Below the pieces are notes generated by a model. It worked only from the letters and a program-made list of their open reading frames with translations. It was not told the origin of the DNA and did no database searches. A program made the translations under genes and the position numbers. A stretch of 64,000 nucleotides of DNA from positions 1,573,286 to 1,637,285 of the forward strand of contig NZ_JAAAFX010000004.1 in assembly GCF_019352895.1 (NCBI RefSeq), given 5' to 3'. The stretch comes from Variovorax boronicumulans. Lineage in GTDB: Bacteria; Pseudomonadota; Gammaproteobacteria; Burkholderiales; Burkholderiaceae_C. This document shows positions 56,489 to 64,000 of this stretch, in pieces; the first letter of the stretch is position 1, and the number at the start of each line of letters is the position of its first letter.

Positions 56489-56657
56489 TCCATGGAGTGT
56501 GCCCAACAACAGTGCCCAAGATGCCCCAGGAAAACCCTGAGTTCTTCCGCCTTTGGTGCATCGCCCGGCCGGATCGAAAGGCCACGTTCCGGGGGGCTGA
56601 AAGTGCTGCAAACTCGCGGGTCCCGCTGCGCACCCTTCTCTTCCTTCGACTCCCGGC

Positions 56658-57362
56658 ATGACTTCAATGGCTTCCCCGACCTCCCCTGCGGCGCCCGCCG
56701 CCGGCACCCAGACGCTGAACGACCGGGTGGCCGAACGCATCCGCCAGCAGATCGTGAAGGGCGAGTTCTCGCCCGGGCAGCGGCTGTCGGAGGCCGCGCT
56801 GGCCGACAGCTTCGAGATCTCGCGCAACACCCTGCGCGAGGTGTTCCGCACACTGACCAAGGAGGGGCTGCTCAAGCACGCGCCGAACCGCGGCGTGTTC
56901 GTGGCGGTGCCGAGCATCGCGTCGATCATCGACATCTACCGCGTGCGCCGGCTCATCGAGTGCCAGGCGCTGGCGCAGGCCTATCCGCGGCACCCGGCCA
57001 AGAAGCACATGCGCGAGGCGGTCGAAATGGCCCTGCGCTGCCGCGACGCCGGCGACTGGCTGGGCGTGGGCACGGCCAACATGGAGTTCCACCAGGGCAT
57101 CGTGGAACTGGCCGACAGCGAGCGGCTGAACGTGCTCTTCGCGCACATCCTGGTCGAGCTGCGGCTGGCCTTCGGCCTGCTGAAAGATCCGGAATTCCTG
57201 CACGCGCCCTACGTGGACATGAACACCAAGCTGCTCGAGCTCATCGAGGCCGGCAAGTTCGCCGAGGGCGCGGCGGCGCTCAACGACTACCTGATCCACT
57301 CCGAGCGCATCGTGCTCGCGGTGTACGCGCGGCAGATGCCCGAGAGCGGCATCGACGGCTGA
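56658..57362 (+). CDS. GntR-family (FCD) transcriptional regulator
   Basis: The 234-residue product has an N-terminal winged helix (about residues 20-85: VKGEFSPGQRLSEAALADSF, SRNTLREVFRTLTKEGLL) and a C-terminal FCD ligand-binding domain (about 95-225; the metal/ligand-type histidine context NMEFHQGIVELADSERLNVL). FCD regulators sense small organic acids. It faces the pxp operon, so 5-oxoproline or a related acid is a plausible inducer; that is inference. Start MTSMASP has a weak ribosome binding site. Confidence 0.9.
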   Translation: MTSMASPTSPAAPAAGTQTLNDRVAERIRQQIVKGEFSPGQRLSEAALADSFEISRNTLREVFRTLTKEGLLKHAPNRGVFVAVPSIASIIDIYRVRRLIECQALAQAYPRHPAKKHMREAVEMALRCRDAGDWLGVGTANMEFHQGIVELADSERLNVLFAHILVELRLAFGLLKDPEFLHAPYVDMNTKLLELIEAGKFAEGAAALNDYLIHSERIVLAVYARQMPESGIDG

Positions 57363-57371
57363 TCCGTCGCT

Positions 57372-57827
57372 TCAGTCCAGCTCGAGCTTCATGCCTTCGT
57401 GCGTGGCCTCGAAGCCCAGCCGCGCATAGAAGCGGTGCGCGTCGGTGCGGCGCTTGTCGGTCGTGAGCTGCACCAGCCGGCAGCCCGCCGCGCGCGCGGT
57501 CCCGATGGCGTGGGCGAACAGTCGCTCGCCGATCTCCTGCCCGCGGTGGGTGGAGGCCACGCGCACGCCCTCGATCTGCGCCCGCAGCGCGCCCTGGCGG
57601 GCCAGCCCCGGGATCACGATCAGCTGCAGGCAGCCGACCACGCCCTCGGGCAGCACCGCCACCCAGATGTCGTTGCCCGGCTGCGCTGAGATCTGGCGCC
57701 AGGCGGTGTCGTAGAGCGAGGCATCGCCCGGGCGCTCGCGCTGGGCGCCGAGCACGTCGTCGGCCAGCAGCGCGGCGATGGCGGGGAGGTCCGCCTGCAC
57801 GGCCGGGCGGATCTGGAGAGCGGTCAT
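57372..57827 (-). CDS. GNAT family N-acetyltransferase
   Basis: The 151-residue product is a single GNAT domain with the acetyl-CoA-binding motif A (EGVRVASTHRGQEIGERLFA) and the end RRTDAHRFYARLGFEATHEG. The substrate is unknown. It lies 43 nt after the binding-protein gene of the ABC importer on the same strand and converges with the GntR gene (9 nt apart), so it may be the last gene of the importer operon. Confidence 0.85.
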   Translation of the reverse strand: MTALQIRPAVQADLPAIAALLADDVLGAQRERPGDASLYDTAWRQISAQPGNDIWVAVLPEGVVGCLQLIVIPGLARQGALRAQIEGVRVASTHRGQEIGERLFAHAIGTARAAGCRLVQLTTDKRRTDAHRFYARLGFEATHEGMKLELD

Positions 57828-57870
57828 GGGGCGTGTGGCGTCGGTGGAAGGCCGATCATGCCCCCATCGC

Positions 57871-58851
57871 TCAGCGCCCCTTCACCGCCAGGTTCCACAG
57901 CGCCACCAGCTGCTCGTACTCGGCCGAGGCCGCTTCCTGGTCGAGCGGGAAGATCTTGATCGCGCCCAGGTCGGGCAGCGAGGTCAGCTTGGACACCGGG
58001 ATGTCGGTGCGCACCGGGCGGCGGAAGTTCTTGACCAGCAGTTCCTGCTGCGTCTCCTTGCTCAGCAGGCCGTTGTAGAGCGCGACGGCCGCATCCATGT
58101 TCTTCGCGCCCTTGACGATGAACATGCCTTCGGGCGCGAGGTAGCTGCCCTCGGTGGGATAGACCAGCTTGATTTCCTTCTGGCCGCCGGCCACATACTC
58201 CTGCGCCGCGTACTCGATGGTCAGGCCCACCGGGTACTCGCCCGCGGCCACGCCCTTGTAGGTGCTGCCCGAGGAGGCGGTGACGACCGCGTTGGCCGCC
58301 AGCTTGTCGAGGCCGTCGCGGCCGAACTGCTTGAGCAGGCCGTAGACCAGCATGTAGGCCGTGGCGCTCTTGCTCGGGTCGGTGATGGCGAACTTGCCCT
58401 TCCACTCGGGACGCATCAGGTCCGACCAGGTCTTGGGCGCGGGCAGGCCCTTGAGCTGGCGCTCGTTGACCATCATCACCATCACGTGCACGTTGGTGCC
58501 GACCCACAGGTCGTTCGGGCCGCGGAAGATCGCGGGCACGGCCGCCAGCTCGGGCGACTTGTAGGGCGCCATCAGGTCCTTGTAGGCGCCCAGCGTGCCG
58601 AAGCCGCCGCTCCAGAGCACGTCGCCGCGCGGGCTCTTGGCCTCGGCCTGGATGCGCTTCATCAGCGTGCCGGTGCCGCCCGTGACCTGCTGCACCGTCA
58701 GCGCAGGCGTCTTCTTCTTGACCACGCCCAGCGCGGTCTCGACGGTCTCGGTGTTGTTGGACGAATAGAGCACCACGGTCTGCGCATTCGCAGCACCCAC
58801 CGTGAGGGCCAGGGCCGCGATCGCGTATTTCGCCAGGGACTTGAAGGACAT
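57871..58851 (-). CDS. ABC importer periplasmic binding protein (iron(III)/phosphonate type)
   Basis: The 326-residue product has a signal peptide (about residues 1-23, ending ANA) and the type-2 periplasmic binding fold (TVVLYSSNNTETVETALG, GDVLWSGGFGTLGAYKDLM, AITDPSKSATAYMLVYGLL). It is secreted, with no lipobox. The family includes ferric iron (FbpA/AfuA) and 2-aminoethylphosphonate binders. Tyrosines near residues 205-225 could bind a ligand, but the substrate cannot be fixed by eye. It is last of three importer genes. Confidence 0.85.
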   Translation of the reverse strand: MSFKSLAKYAIAALALTVGAANAQTVVLYSSNNTETVETALGVVKKKTPALTVQQVTGGTGTLMKRIQAEAKSPRGDVLWSGGFGTLGAYKDLMAPYKSPELAAVPAIFRGPNDLWVGTNVHVMVMMVNERQLKGLPAPKTWSDLMRPEWKGKFAITDPSKSATAYMLVYGLLKQFGRDGLDKLAANAVVTASSGSTYKGVAAGEYPVGLTIEYAAQEYVAGGQKEIKLVYPTEGSYLAPEGMFIVKGAKNMDAAVALYNGLLSKETQQELLVKNFRRPVRTDIPVSKLTSLPDLGAIKIFPLDQEAASAEYEQLVALWNLAVKGR

Positions 58852-58870
58852 GAAAACCTCGCAGGTTGAG

Positions 58871-60517
58871 TTATTTGCTGGAAAAGAGATTGATGCGGAA
58901 GACCTTGATCGACACGACGATGGGCAACAGGATCACGCTGACCAGCGCCGCGCCGTAAGCCGAGGCCAGGCCCAGCCGGCCGCCGTCGACCTGGCGGAAG
59001 ATGGCGATGGGCATGGTCTCGAGGCCGCCCGTGTAGACCACGATGGAAGCGGACAGCTCCGAGATCGTCGTCACCCACATCAGGATGGCGGCCGAGATGA
59101 TCGAGGCCTGCATCGCCGGCAGCAGCACCTTGAAGAAGGTCATCAGCGGCGACACGCCCAGGCTGATCGAGGCCTCCTCGATCGAGTCCGGGATGTTGAA
59201 CAGCGTCGACGAGGCGTTGCGCACCGCGAAGGGCAGCCGGCGCACCGTGTAGCACAGCACCATGATCCCCGACGAGCCCGCGAGCACCAGCCAGCCGGTG
59301 TTGAAGGTCTGCACGAGCGCGATGCCCAGCACCGTGCCGGAGATGGTCAGCGGCAGCACCACGATGTAGTCCAGCAGCTGGGTGAAGGGATTGCGCTTCT
59401 TGATCGTCAGGTAGCTCACCAGCACCGCGAAGGCCACGCCCGTCACCGTCGCCATCGAGGCGAACTTGAGCGAGTTGAAGATCGGCTCGGGGGCGCCGCG
59501 CAGCGCGCGCTCCAGGCTCGACAGCGACCACTGGCCCCAGCGCATCACCGGCCCGCTGGTCTCGGTGAACGCGCCCACGAAGACGATCAGCAGCGGCAGC
59601 ATCGACAGCACGATGATCACGCCCACGCTGAGCGTGTAGAAGAGCGCCGCGCCCGAGCGCACACGCAGCACGGCCGGTGCGCGGCCCTGCGTCATGGTGT
59701 AGACCTTGCGCTCGACCACGCGCTTCTGGAAGAACAGCACCACCGCCACGATGCCGATGGAGATCACCGACATCGCGCTCTGCAGCGCCGGACTGCCGCC
59801 CATCTCGCCGACGAAGGCGTTGTAGGTCATGACCGAGAGCAGCGGCACGCGGCTGCCCAGCACCACCGAGAGCGCGAAGTTTCCGACCACCAGCGTGAAC
59901 ACCACCAGCGCGTTGACCAGCACCGCCGGCAGGATCACCGGCACCAGCACGCGCAGCTTGGTCACGAAGGGCGAGGTGCCCAGGCTCAGGCCGGCTTCCT
60001 CCAGCTGGCCGTCGAAGCCGCGCAATGCGGCCAGCACGCCCAGGTAGATGTAGGTGTAGTAGACCAGCGTCATGGAGAAGACCATGCCGGTCCAGCCGTA
60101 GAAGGTCGGCAGTTCGATGCCGATGCCCGCGAACAGGTTGGTCACCAGCCCGTTGTTGCCCAGCAGCAGCAGCCACGACTGGCCCACGATGATCTCGGGG
60201 ATCACGATGGTCATGATCGGCAGCACCGCCACCAGGTTCTTCAGCGGGAAGTCGTAGCGCGCAACCATGTAGGCGAAGGGCACGCCCACCGCCACCGTGC
60301 AGGCCGTGACCGACACGCCCAGCACCAGCGTGTTGCGGAAGGCCTGCAGGTACTCGCTGTCTTCGAGCAGCGTGACGAAGCCGGCCAGCGAAAACGCGCC
60401 CGACTCGTCGCGCACGCTGTTCACGAACAGCGTGCCCAAGGGATAGAACACGAAGAACAGCAGCAGGACCAGGCTCAGCAGGGTCAGGAAGCCCCAGGGC
60501 CACCATTTGATTTTCAT
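58871..60517 (-). CDS. ABC importer permease, double-length (FbpB-like)
   Basis: The 548-residue product has about 12 membrane helices in two related halves, each with a binding-protein-dependent permease motif (EEAGLSLGTSPFVTKLRVLV and EEASISLGVSPLMTFFKVLL). One protein therefore forms the whole channel, as in FbpB/AfuB. It starts MKIKWWPWGFLTLLSLVLLL. It lies 14 nt after the ATPase gene and 19 nt before the binding-protein gene. Confidence 0.92.
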   Translation of the reverse strand: MKIKWWPWGFLTLLSLVLLLFFVFYPLGTLFVNSVRDESGAFSLAGFVTLLEDSEYLQAFRNTLVLGVSVTACTVAVGVPFAYMVARYDFPLKNLVAVLPIMTIVIPEIIVGQSWLLLLGNNGLVTNLFAGIGIELPTFYGWTGMVFSMTLVYYTYIYLGVLAALRGFDGQLEEAGLSLGTSPFVTKLRVLVPVILPAVLVNALVVFTLVVGNFALSVVLGSRVPLLSVMTYNAFVGEMGGSPALQSAMSVISIGIVAVVLFFQKRVVERKVYTMTQGRAPAVLRVRSGAALFYTLSVGVIIVLSMLPLLIVFVGAFTETSGPVMRWGQWSLSSLERALRGAPEPIFNSLKFASMATVTGVAFAVLVSYLTIKKRNPFTQLLDYIVVLPLTISGTVLGIALVQTFNTGWLVLAGSSGIMVLCYTVRRLPFAVRNASSTLFNIPDSIEEASISLGVSPLMTFFKVLLPAMQASIISAAILMWVTTISELSASIVVYTGGLETMPIAIFRQVDGGRLGLASAYGAALVSVILLPIVVSIKVFRINLFSSK

Positions 60518-60531
60518 GGCGTGCGTCCCGA

Positions 60532-61629
60532 TCAGGCGCCGAGCGCGCGGCTGACGACCCGGCTGTCGGCCGGCACCAGCACCTGCACCGCGTCACCGGC
60601 CTGGAAGTCGGCCACCATGTTGCCCGCGTGCAGCTCGACCCGGATCTCCGAGTCGTCGTGCAGCCGGATGCGGTAGGCGGTCTTGAAGCCCAGGTACTGG
60701 CGCCGCAGCACCACGCCCGCGATCGCGTTGGGCACATGGGGCGCGGGCGCCATCAGCGACAGCGCCTCGGGGCGCGCGATCAGCGTGCCTTGCGCGCCCA
60801 GCGTGGGGCTGCCCTGGACGCCGTCGAGCTGCTGGCCGCACAGGCGGTAGCGCACGTGCGGCGGCGCGTCGCCCGCGGGCAACGCGCCCACGCGCTCGGC
60901 CGCCACGGGAATCACGTTGGCCGAGCCGATGAAGTCCGCCACGTAGGCGTTGACCGGCGTGCCGTAGAGCTCCTCGGGCGTGCCCAGTTGCGCGATGCTG
61001 CCGCGGTCCATGATGGCGATGCGGTCCGACATCGCCAGCGCCTCCTCCTGGTCGTGGGTGACGAAGACGGTGGTGATGCCGGCCTCGCGCACCAGGTCGA
61101 GGATCACGTCGCGCATCTGCAGCCGCATCTTGGCGTCGAGGTTCGACAGCGGCTCGTCCATCAGCAGCACGCGCGGGCGGATCACCAGCGCGCGGGCCAG
61201 CGCCACGCGCTGCCGCTGGCCGCCGCTCATCTGCGCCGGGTAGCGGTCGGCCAGCGGCAGCAGGCTCACCTTGTCCAGCGCCTCGTTGACGCGGCGCGTG
61301 ATCTCGGCCTTGGGCACCTTGCGCGCACGCAGCCCGTAGGCCAGGTTGTCGAAGGCGGTCTTGTCGGGGAACAGCGCGTAGTCCTGGAACACCATGCCGA
61401 TGTCGCGGTGGTGGGTCGACACGCGCGTCACGTCGTCCTGGTCGAACAGGATGCGGCCGCCATCGGGTTCGTTGAAGCCCGCGATGCAGCGCAGCAAGGT
61501 CGTCTTGCCGCAGCCGCTCGGGCCCAGCAGGGTGTAGAAGGCGCCATCCGGCACATGCAGCGACAGGTTCTGCAGCACCGTCTGGTTGGCGAACTGCTTC
61601 ACGACGTTGTCGATGGTGATGGAAGCCAT
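60532..61629 (-). CDS. ABC importer ATPase (FbpC/PotA-like)
   Basis: The 365-residue product energises the importer. It has Walker A (GPSGCGKTTLLRCIAG), the signature MSGGQRQRVALARAL, Walker B (RVLLMDEPLSNLDAK), the H-loop VTHDQEEALAMSDRI, and a C-terminal TOBE-type domain (about 245-365). It is first of the three genes; in the classic iron importers it is last. A LysR gene faces it across 211 nt. Confidence 0.93.
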   Translation of the reverse strand: MASITIDNVVKQFANQTVLQNLSLHVPDGAFYTLLGPSGCGKTTLLRCIAGFNEPDGGRILFDQDDVTRVSTHHRDIGMVFQDYALFPDKTAFDNLAYGLRARKVPKAEITRRVNEALDKVSLLPLADRYPAQMSGGQRQRVALARALVIRPRVLLMDEPLSNLDAKMRLQMRDVILDLVREAGITTVFVTHDQEEALAMSDRIAIMDRGSIAQLGTPEELYGTPVNAYVADFIGSANVIPVAAERVGALPAGDAPPHVRYRLCGQQLDGVQGSPTLGAQGTLIARPEALSLMAPAPHVPNAIAGVVLRRQYLGFKTAYRIRLHDDSEIRVELHAGNMVADFQAGDAVQVLVPADSRVVSRALGA

Positions 61630-61840
61630 GTCTCTTGTTCAGGGTGGAAGAAGGCGCGATGCTAGGGGCGCCCCGGCCCCGCCACCAGCCGTATTTTTTG
61701 GGGCCGGCGGTTAGTTTTTCTGCAGGCTTCCCGGTCTACGATGCGCGCCGAGCCCCCGCCGAAGGCGGCAAGCAACCCCAGAACACAAGAAAACGCATCG
61801 AACGCATGAGGAAGAGCAGCCCGTCCGCCAAGGCACGCCG
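61630..61840. promoter_or_regulatory. Divergent control region between importer and LysR gene
   Basis: No protein gene of normal size is seen. The AT-rich stretch 61689-61720 (GTATTTTTTGGGG, then TTAGTTTTTC) is the likely LysR site. A 13-codon frame (61806-61847, MRKSSPSAKARRW) ends across the GTG start of the LysR gene and could couple its translation. Confidence 0.4.
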
Positions 61841-62737
61841 GTGGTGACCCGACGCCTGCCCCCGTTGAAGGCGCTGCGCGCCTTCGAGGCGGCGGCGCGC
61901 CATGCCAACTTCACCGCGGCCGCCGACGAACTCAGCATCACCCACAGTGCCGTCAGCCAGCAGATCCGCCTGCTGGAGGACTACCTGGGTCAGCCGCTGT
62001 TCGCGCGCGAAGCCCGCGGCGCGAGCCTGCTGCCGCATGCGCGCGACTACTTCAACGAGGTGCAGGCCAGCCTGGACCGCATCGCCAGCGCCACCGCCGC
62101 GCTGAAGTCGCCCCACCAGCGCAGCACCCTGCGCGTGTGCACCACGCCCTCGCTGGCCATGAAGTGGCTGATCCCGCGCCTGGCCGGCTTCCAGGCGCTG
62201 GCGCCGCAGGCCGACGTGCAGCTGTCGACGCTGGGGCGCCAGTTCTTCGACCAGGCCGAGTCCGGCAGCGACGTACTGGTGCGCCGCATGCCCATGCAGC
62301 GCCCCGACCACACCTGCGTGCGCTGCCTCGACGACCACCTGGTGCCCGTGGCCTCGCCGCGCTTCATCGAACGCCATCGCATCGCGGGCGTGGCCGACTG
62401 CCTGGGCCACCCGCTGCTGCAGGCGGCCGGCAGCCAGGAGAACTGGCCGCGCTGGTTCGAGCTGGCCGGCGTGCGCGTGCCGGCCCAGTTGCCGGGCCCG
62501 GTGTTCGACCACCATTTCCTCTGCATGCAGGCCGCCATGAACGACCTCGGCCTGGCGCTCGCGCCCTGGTGCCTGCTGCAGGAAGACATCCAGGCCGACC
62601 GGCTGCGCCTGGTGTTCCCCGAACCGCGCCTGCCGGCCTCCGGCGTCTACGCGCTGTACCGCAGCGAGGGACCGACGGCCGCACTGTCGAGGCAGTTCGT
62701 CGACTGGCTGAGCACGCAACACTGGACCGCGCCATGA
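61841..62737 (+). CDS. LysR-family regulator (GcvA-like)
   Basis: The 298-residue product has the helix-turn-helix FTAAADELSITHSAVSQQIR near the N-terminus and a GcvA-like effector domain (TLRVCTTPSLAMKWLIPRLA, VRRMPMQRPDHTCVRCLDDH). A double GTG opens the frame, with AAGG seven bases upstream. It faces the ABC importer operon, its likely target, and its stop overlaps the serB start as ATGA, an unusual partner for a regulator. Confidence 0.9.
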   Translation: MVTRRLPPLKALRAFEAAARHANFTAAADELSITHSAVSQQIRLLEDYLGQPLFAREARGASLLPHARDYFNEVQASLDRIASATAALKSPHQRSTLRVCTTPSLAMKWLIPRLAGFQALAPQADVQLSTLGRQFFDQAESGSDVLVRRMPMQRPDHTCVRCLDDHLVPVASPRFIERHRIAGVADCLGHPLLQAAGSQENWPRWFELAGVRVPAQLPGPVFDHHFLCMQAAMNDLGLALAPWCLLQEDIQADRLRLVFPEPRLPASGVYALYRSEGPTAALSRQFVDWLSTQHWTAP

Positions 62738-63426
62738 ACCTCCGCACGCCCCTCCCCGCCACGCTGCGCCTGTCGGACTTCCGGCTGATCGCCTTCGACA
62801 TGGACTCGACGCTGATCGATATCGAGACGGTCGACGCGCTGGCCGAGATCGCGGGCTGCGGCGCCGAGGTCGCGGCCCTCACCGAGGCCGCGATGCGCGG
62901 CGAGATCGCCGACTACAAGACGAGTCTGCGCGAGCGCGTGGCCCTGTTGCGCGGCCTGCCGCTGTCGGCCCTGCAGGCCGTCTACGACCGCCTGCGCCTG
63001 AACCCCGGCGCCGAGACCCTGATCGCCACCTGCCAGCGCGCCGGCCTGCGGGTGATCCTGCTGAGCGGCGGCTTCACCTTCTTCACCGATCGCCTGCGCG
63101 ACCGGCTGAAGCTCGACGACACGCGCTCCAACGTGCTCGAGATCGAGGACGGAAAGCTCACCGGCCGCATGCTGGCCCAGCCCTGGGGCGAGGTCTGCGA
63201 CGGCGAGGCCAAGAAAGACAAGCTGCTCGAATGCTGCCGCGCGCTGGGCATCGCGCCGGCCCAGGCCATCGCCGTGGGCGACGGCGCCAACGACCTGCCG
63301 ATGCTGGGCGCGGCTGGGCTGTCGGTGGCCTACCACGCCAAGCCCGCGGTGCGCGCCCAGGCCATGGTGCGCATCGACGAAGGCGGACTCGACCGGCTGC
63401 TCGATCTGTTCGAACACACCGACTGA
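62734..63426 (+). CDS. serB: Phosphoserine phosphatase
   Basis: SerB removes phosphate from O-phosphoserine, the last step of serine synthesis. The 230-residue product is a HAD enzyme with the nucleophile motif DMDST (D22, D24), motif II LLSGGFTFFTDRLRDRL, and motif III KKDKLLECC with GDGANDLPML. It lacks the N-terminal ACT-like extension of E. coli SerB. Its ATG overlaps the stop of the LysR gene, so the two are made together. Confidence 0.94.
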   Translation: MNLRTPLPATLRLSDFRLIAFDMDSTLIDIETVDALAEIAGCGAEVAALTEAAMRGEIADYKTSLRERVALLRGLPLSALQAVYDRLRLNPGAETLIATCQRAGLRVILLSGGFTFFTDRLRDRLKLDDTRSNVLEIEDGKLTGRMLAQPWGEVCDGEAKKDKLLECCRALGIAPAQAIAVGDGANDLPMLGAAGLSVAYHAKPAVRAQAMVRIDEGGLDRLLDLFEHTD

Positions 63427-63432
63427 GTTCGC

Positions 63433-64000
63433 TCAGGCTTTCAGGTATTCGGCCTTGGTCCCCAGCCATCGGTCGATGTGGCGTTGCGCCAGTTCAGGGT
63501 GCTTCTCGAGCATCACCGGCGCCAGTTCGCGCGCCCAGTCGAGCAGCAGCACGTCGGTCGTGAGGTCGGCGAAGCGCAGCAGCGGCGCACCCGACTGGCG
63601 CGCGCCGAGGAATTCGCCCGGCCCGCGGATCTCGAGGTCGCGCCGCGCGATCTCGAAGCCGTCGCTGGTCTCGGCCATGGCCTTGAGCCGCGCGCGCGCG
63701 GTCTCGCCCACGCGGCCGCTGTCGCCCGGCGCGTAGAGCAGCACGCAGGCCGAAGCCGCGGCGCCGCGCCCCACGCGGCCGCGCAGCTGGTGCAGCTGCG
63801 ACAGGCCGAAGCGCTCGGCATGCTCGATCACCATCAGCGAAGCGTTGGGCACGTCGACCCCCACCTCGATCACGGTGGTGCTCACCAGCACCTGGATCTC
63901 GTTGGCGGTGAACGCCGCCATCACCGCCGCCTTCTCGGCCGTGGGCATGCGCGAATGCAGCAGGCCGACCTGGACGGCGTCGCCCAGCGTGCCGGCCAGC
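63433..64000 (-). CDS. recG: ATP-dependent DNA helicase RecG (3' part; continues past base 64000)
   Basis: RecG remodels stalled replication forks and branched DNA. About 188 C-terminal residues are visible, with the superfamily-2 motifs V (STTVIEVGVDVPNASLMVIE) and VI (LHQLRGRVGRG) and the RecG C-terminal part (RRDLEIRGPGEFLGARQSG, PLLRFADLTTD). The gene ends LGTKAEYLKA, six bases after serB on the opposite strand. The N-terminal wedge and motor domains are outside the window. Confidence 0.95.
   Translation of the reverse strand, partial: LAGTLGDAVQVGLLHSRMPTAEKAAVMAAFTANEIQVLVSTTVIEVGVDVPNASLMVIEHAERFGLSQLHQLRGRVGRGAAASACVLLYAPGDSGRVGETARARLKAMAETSDGFEIARRDLEIRGPGEFLGARQSGAPLLRFADLTTDVLLLDWARELAPVMLEKHPELAQRHIDRWLGTKAEYLKA

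Overview
The window is high-GC DNA from a motile betaproteobacterium, most likely family Comamonadaceae (Variovorax-like). The evidence is an FlhDC-controlled flagellar locus, the betaproteobacterial gene orders, and a dispersed GC-rich 39-nt repeat. The genus is an inference. There is no sign of phage, insertion sequences, CRISPR or rRNA genes.

Bases 1-37000 hold an almost complete flagellar regulon in divergent blocks. On the minus strand, fliF-G-H-I-J-K and fliL-M-N-O-P-Q-R encode the MS ring, C ring, ATPase complex, hook-length control and export gate. fliE faces them. fliC, fliD, fliS and fliT (minus) encode the filament, cap and chaperones. The master regulator flhDC, the stator motAB, the export genes flhB-flhA-flhF and the sigma factor fliA lie on the plus strand. 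flgA-M-N (minus) diverge from flgB-C-D-E-F-G-H-I-J-K-L (plus), and an HDOD-domain gene ends the flg run. A good sigma-28 promoter lies before flgM and another before fliS. Chemotaxis genes and flhG are not present, and FliM lacks the usual N-terminal CheY-binding motif.

Bases 37000-46200 hold the spc and alpha ribosomal operons on the minus strand: rplN-rplX-rplE-rpsN-rpsH-rplF-rplR-rpsE-rpmD-rplO-secY-rpmJ-rpsM-rpsK-rpsD-rpoA-rplQ. An initiator tRNA-Met gene sits directly after rplQ. The cluster starts at rplN with its own strong promoter. A terminator hairpin separates rpsD from rpoA, and infA is absent from its usual place.

Bases 46200-49800 hold proC (plus), then ubiA, dps and oxyR (minus), which link ubiquinone synthesis and the peroxide response.

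Bases 49860-57360 hold the most interesting accessory module. It is a tight six-gene operon (DUF969, DUF979, pcp, pxpA, a pxpB-pxpC fusion, and a biotin carboxylase fused to a biotin carrier domain) facing a GntR regulator gene, with palindromic operator candidates between them. It reads as a route that releases, imports and hydrolyses pyroglutamate (5-oxoproline), apparently with a biotin-dependent step.

Bases 57370-64000 hold a GNAT acetyltransferase, an FbpABC-type ABC importer (binding protein, double-length permease, ATPase) facing a GcvA-type LysR regulator that overlaps serB, and the 3' end of recG.
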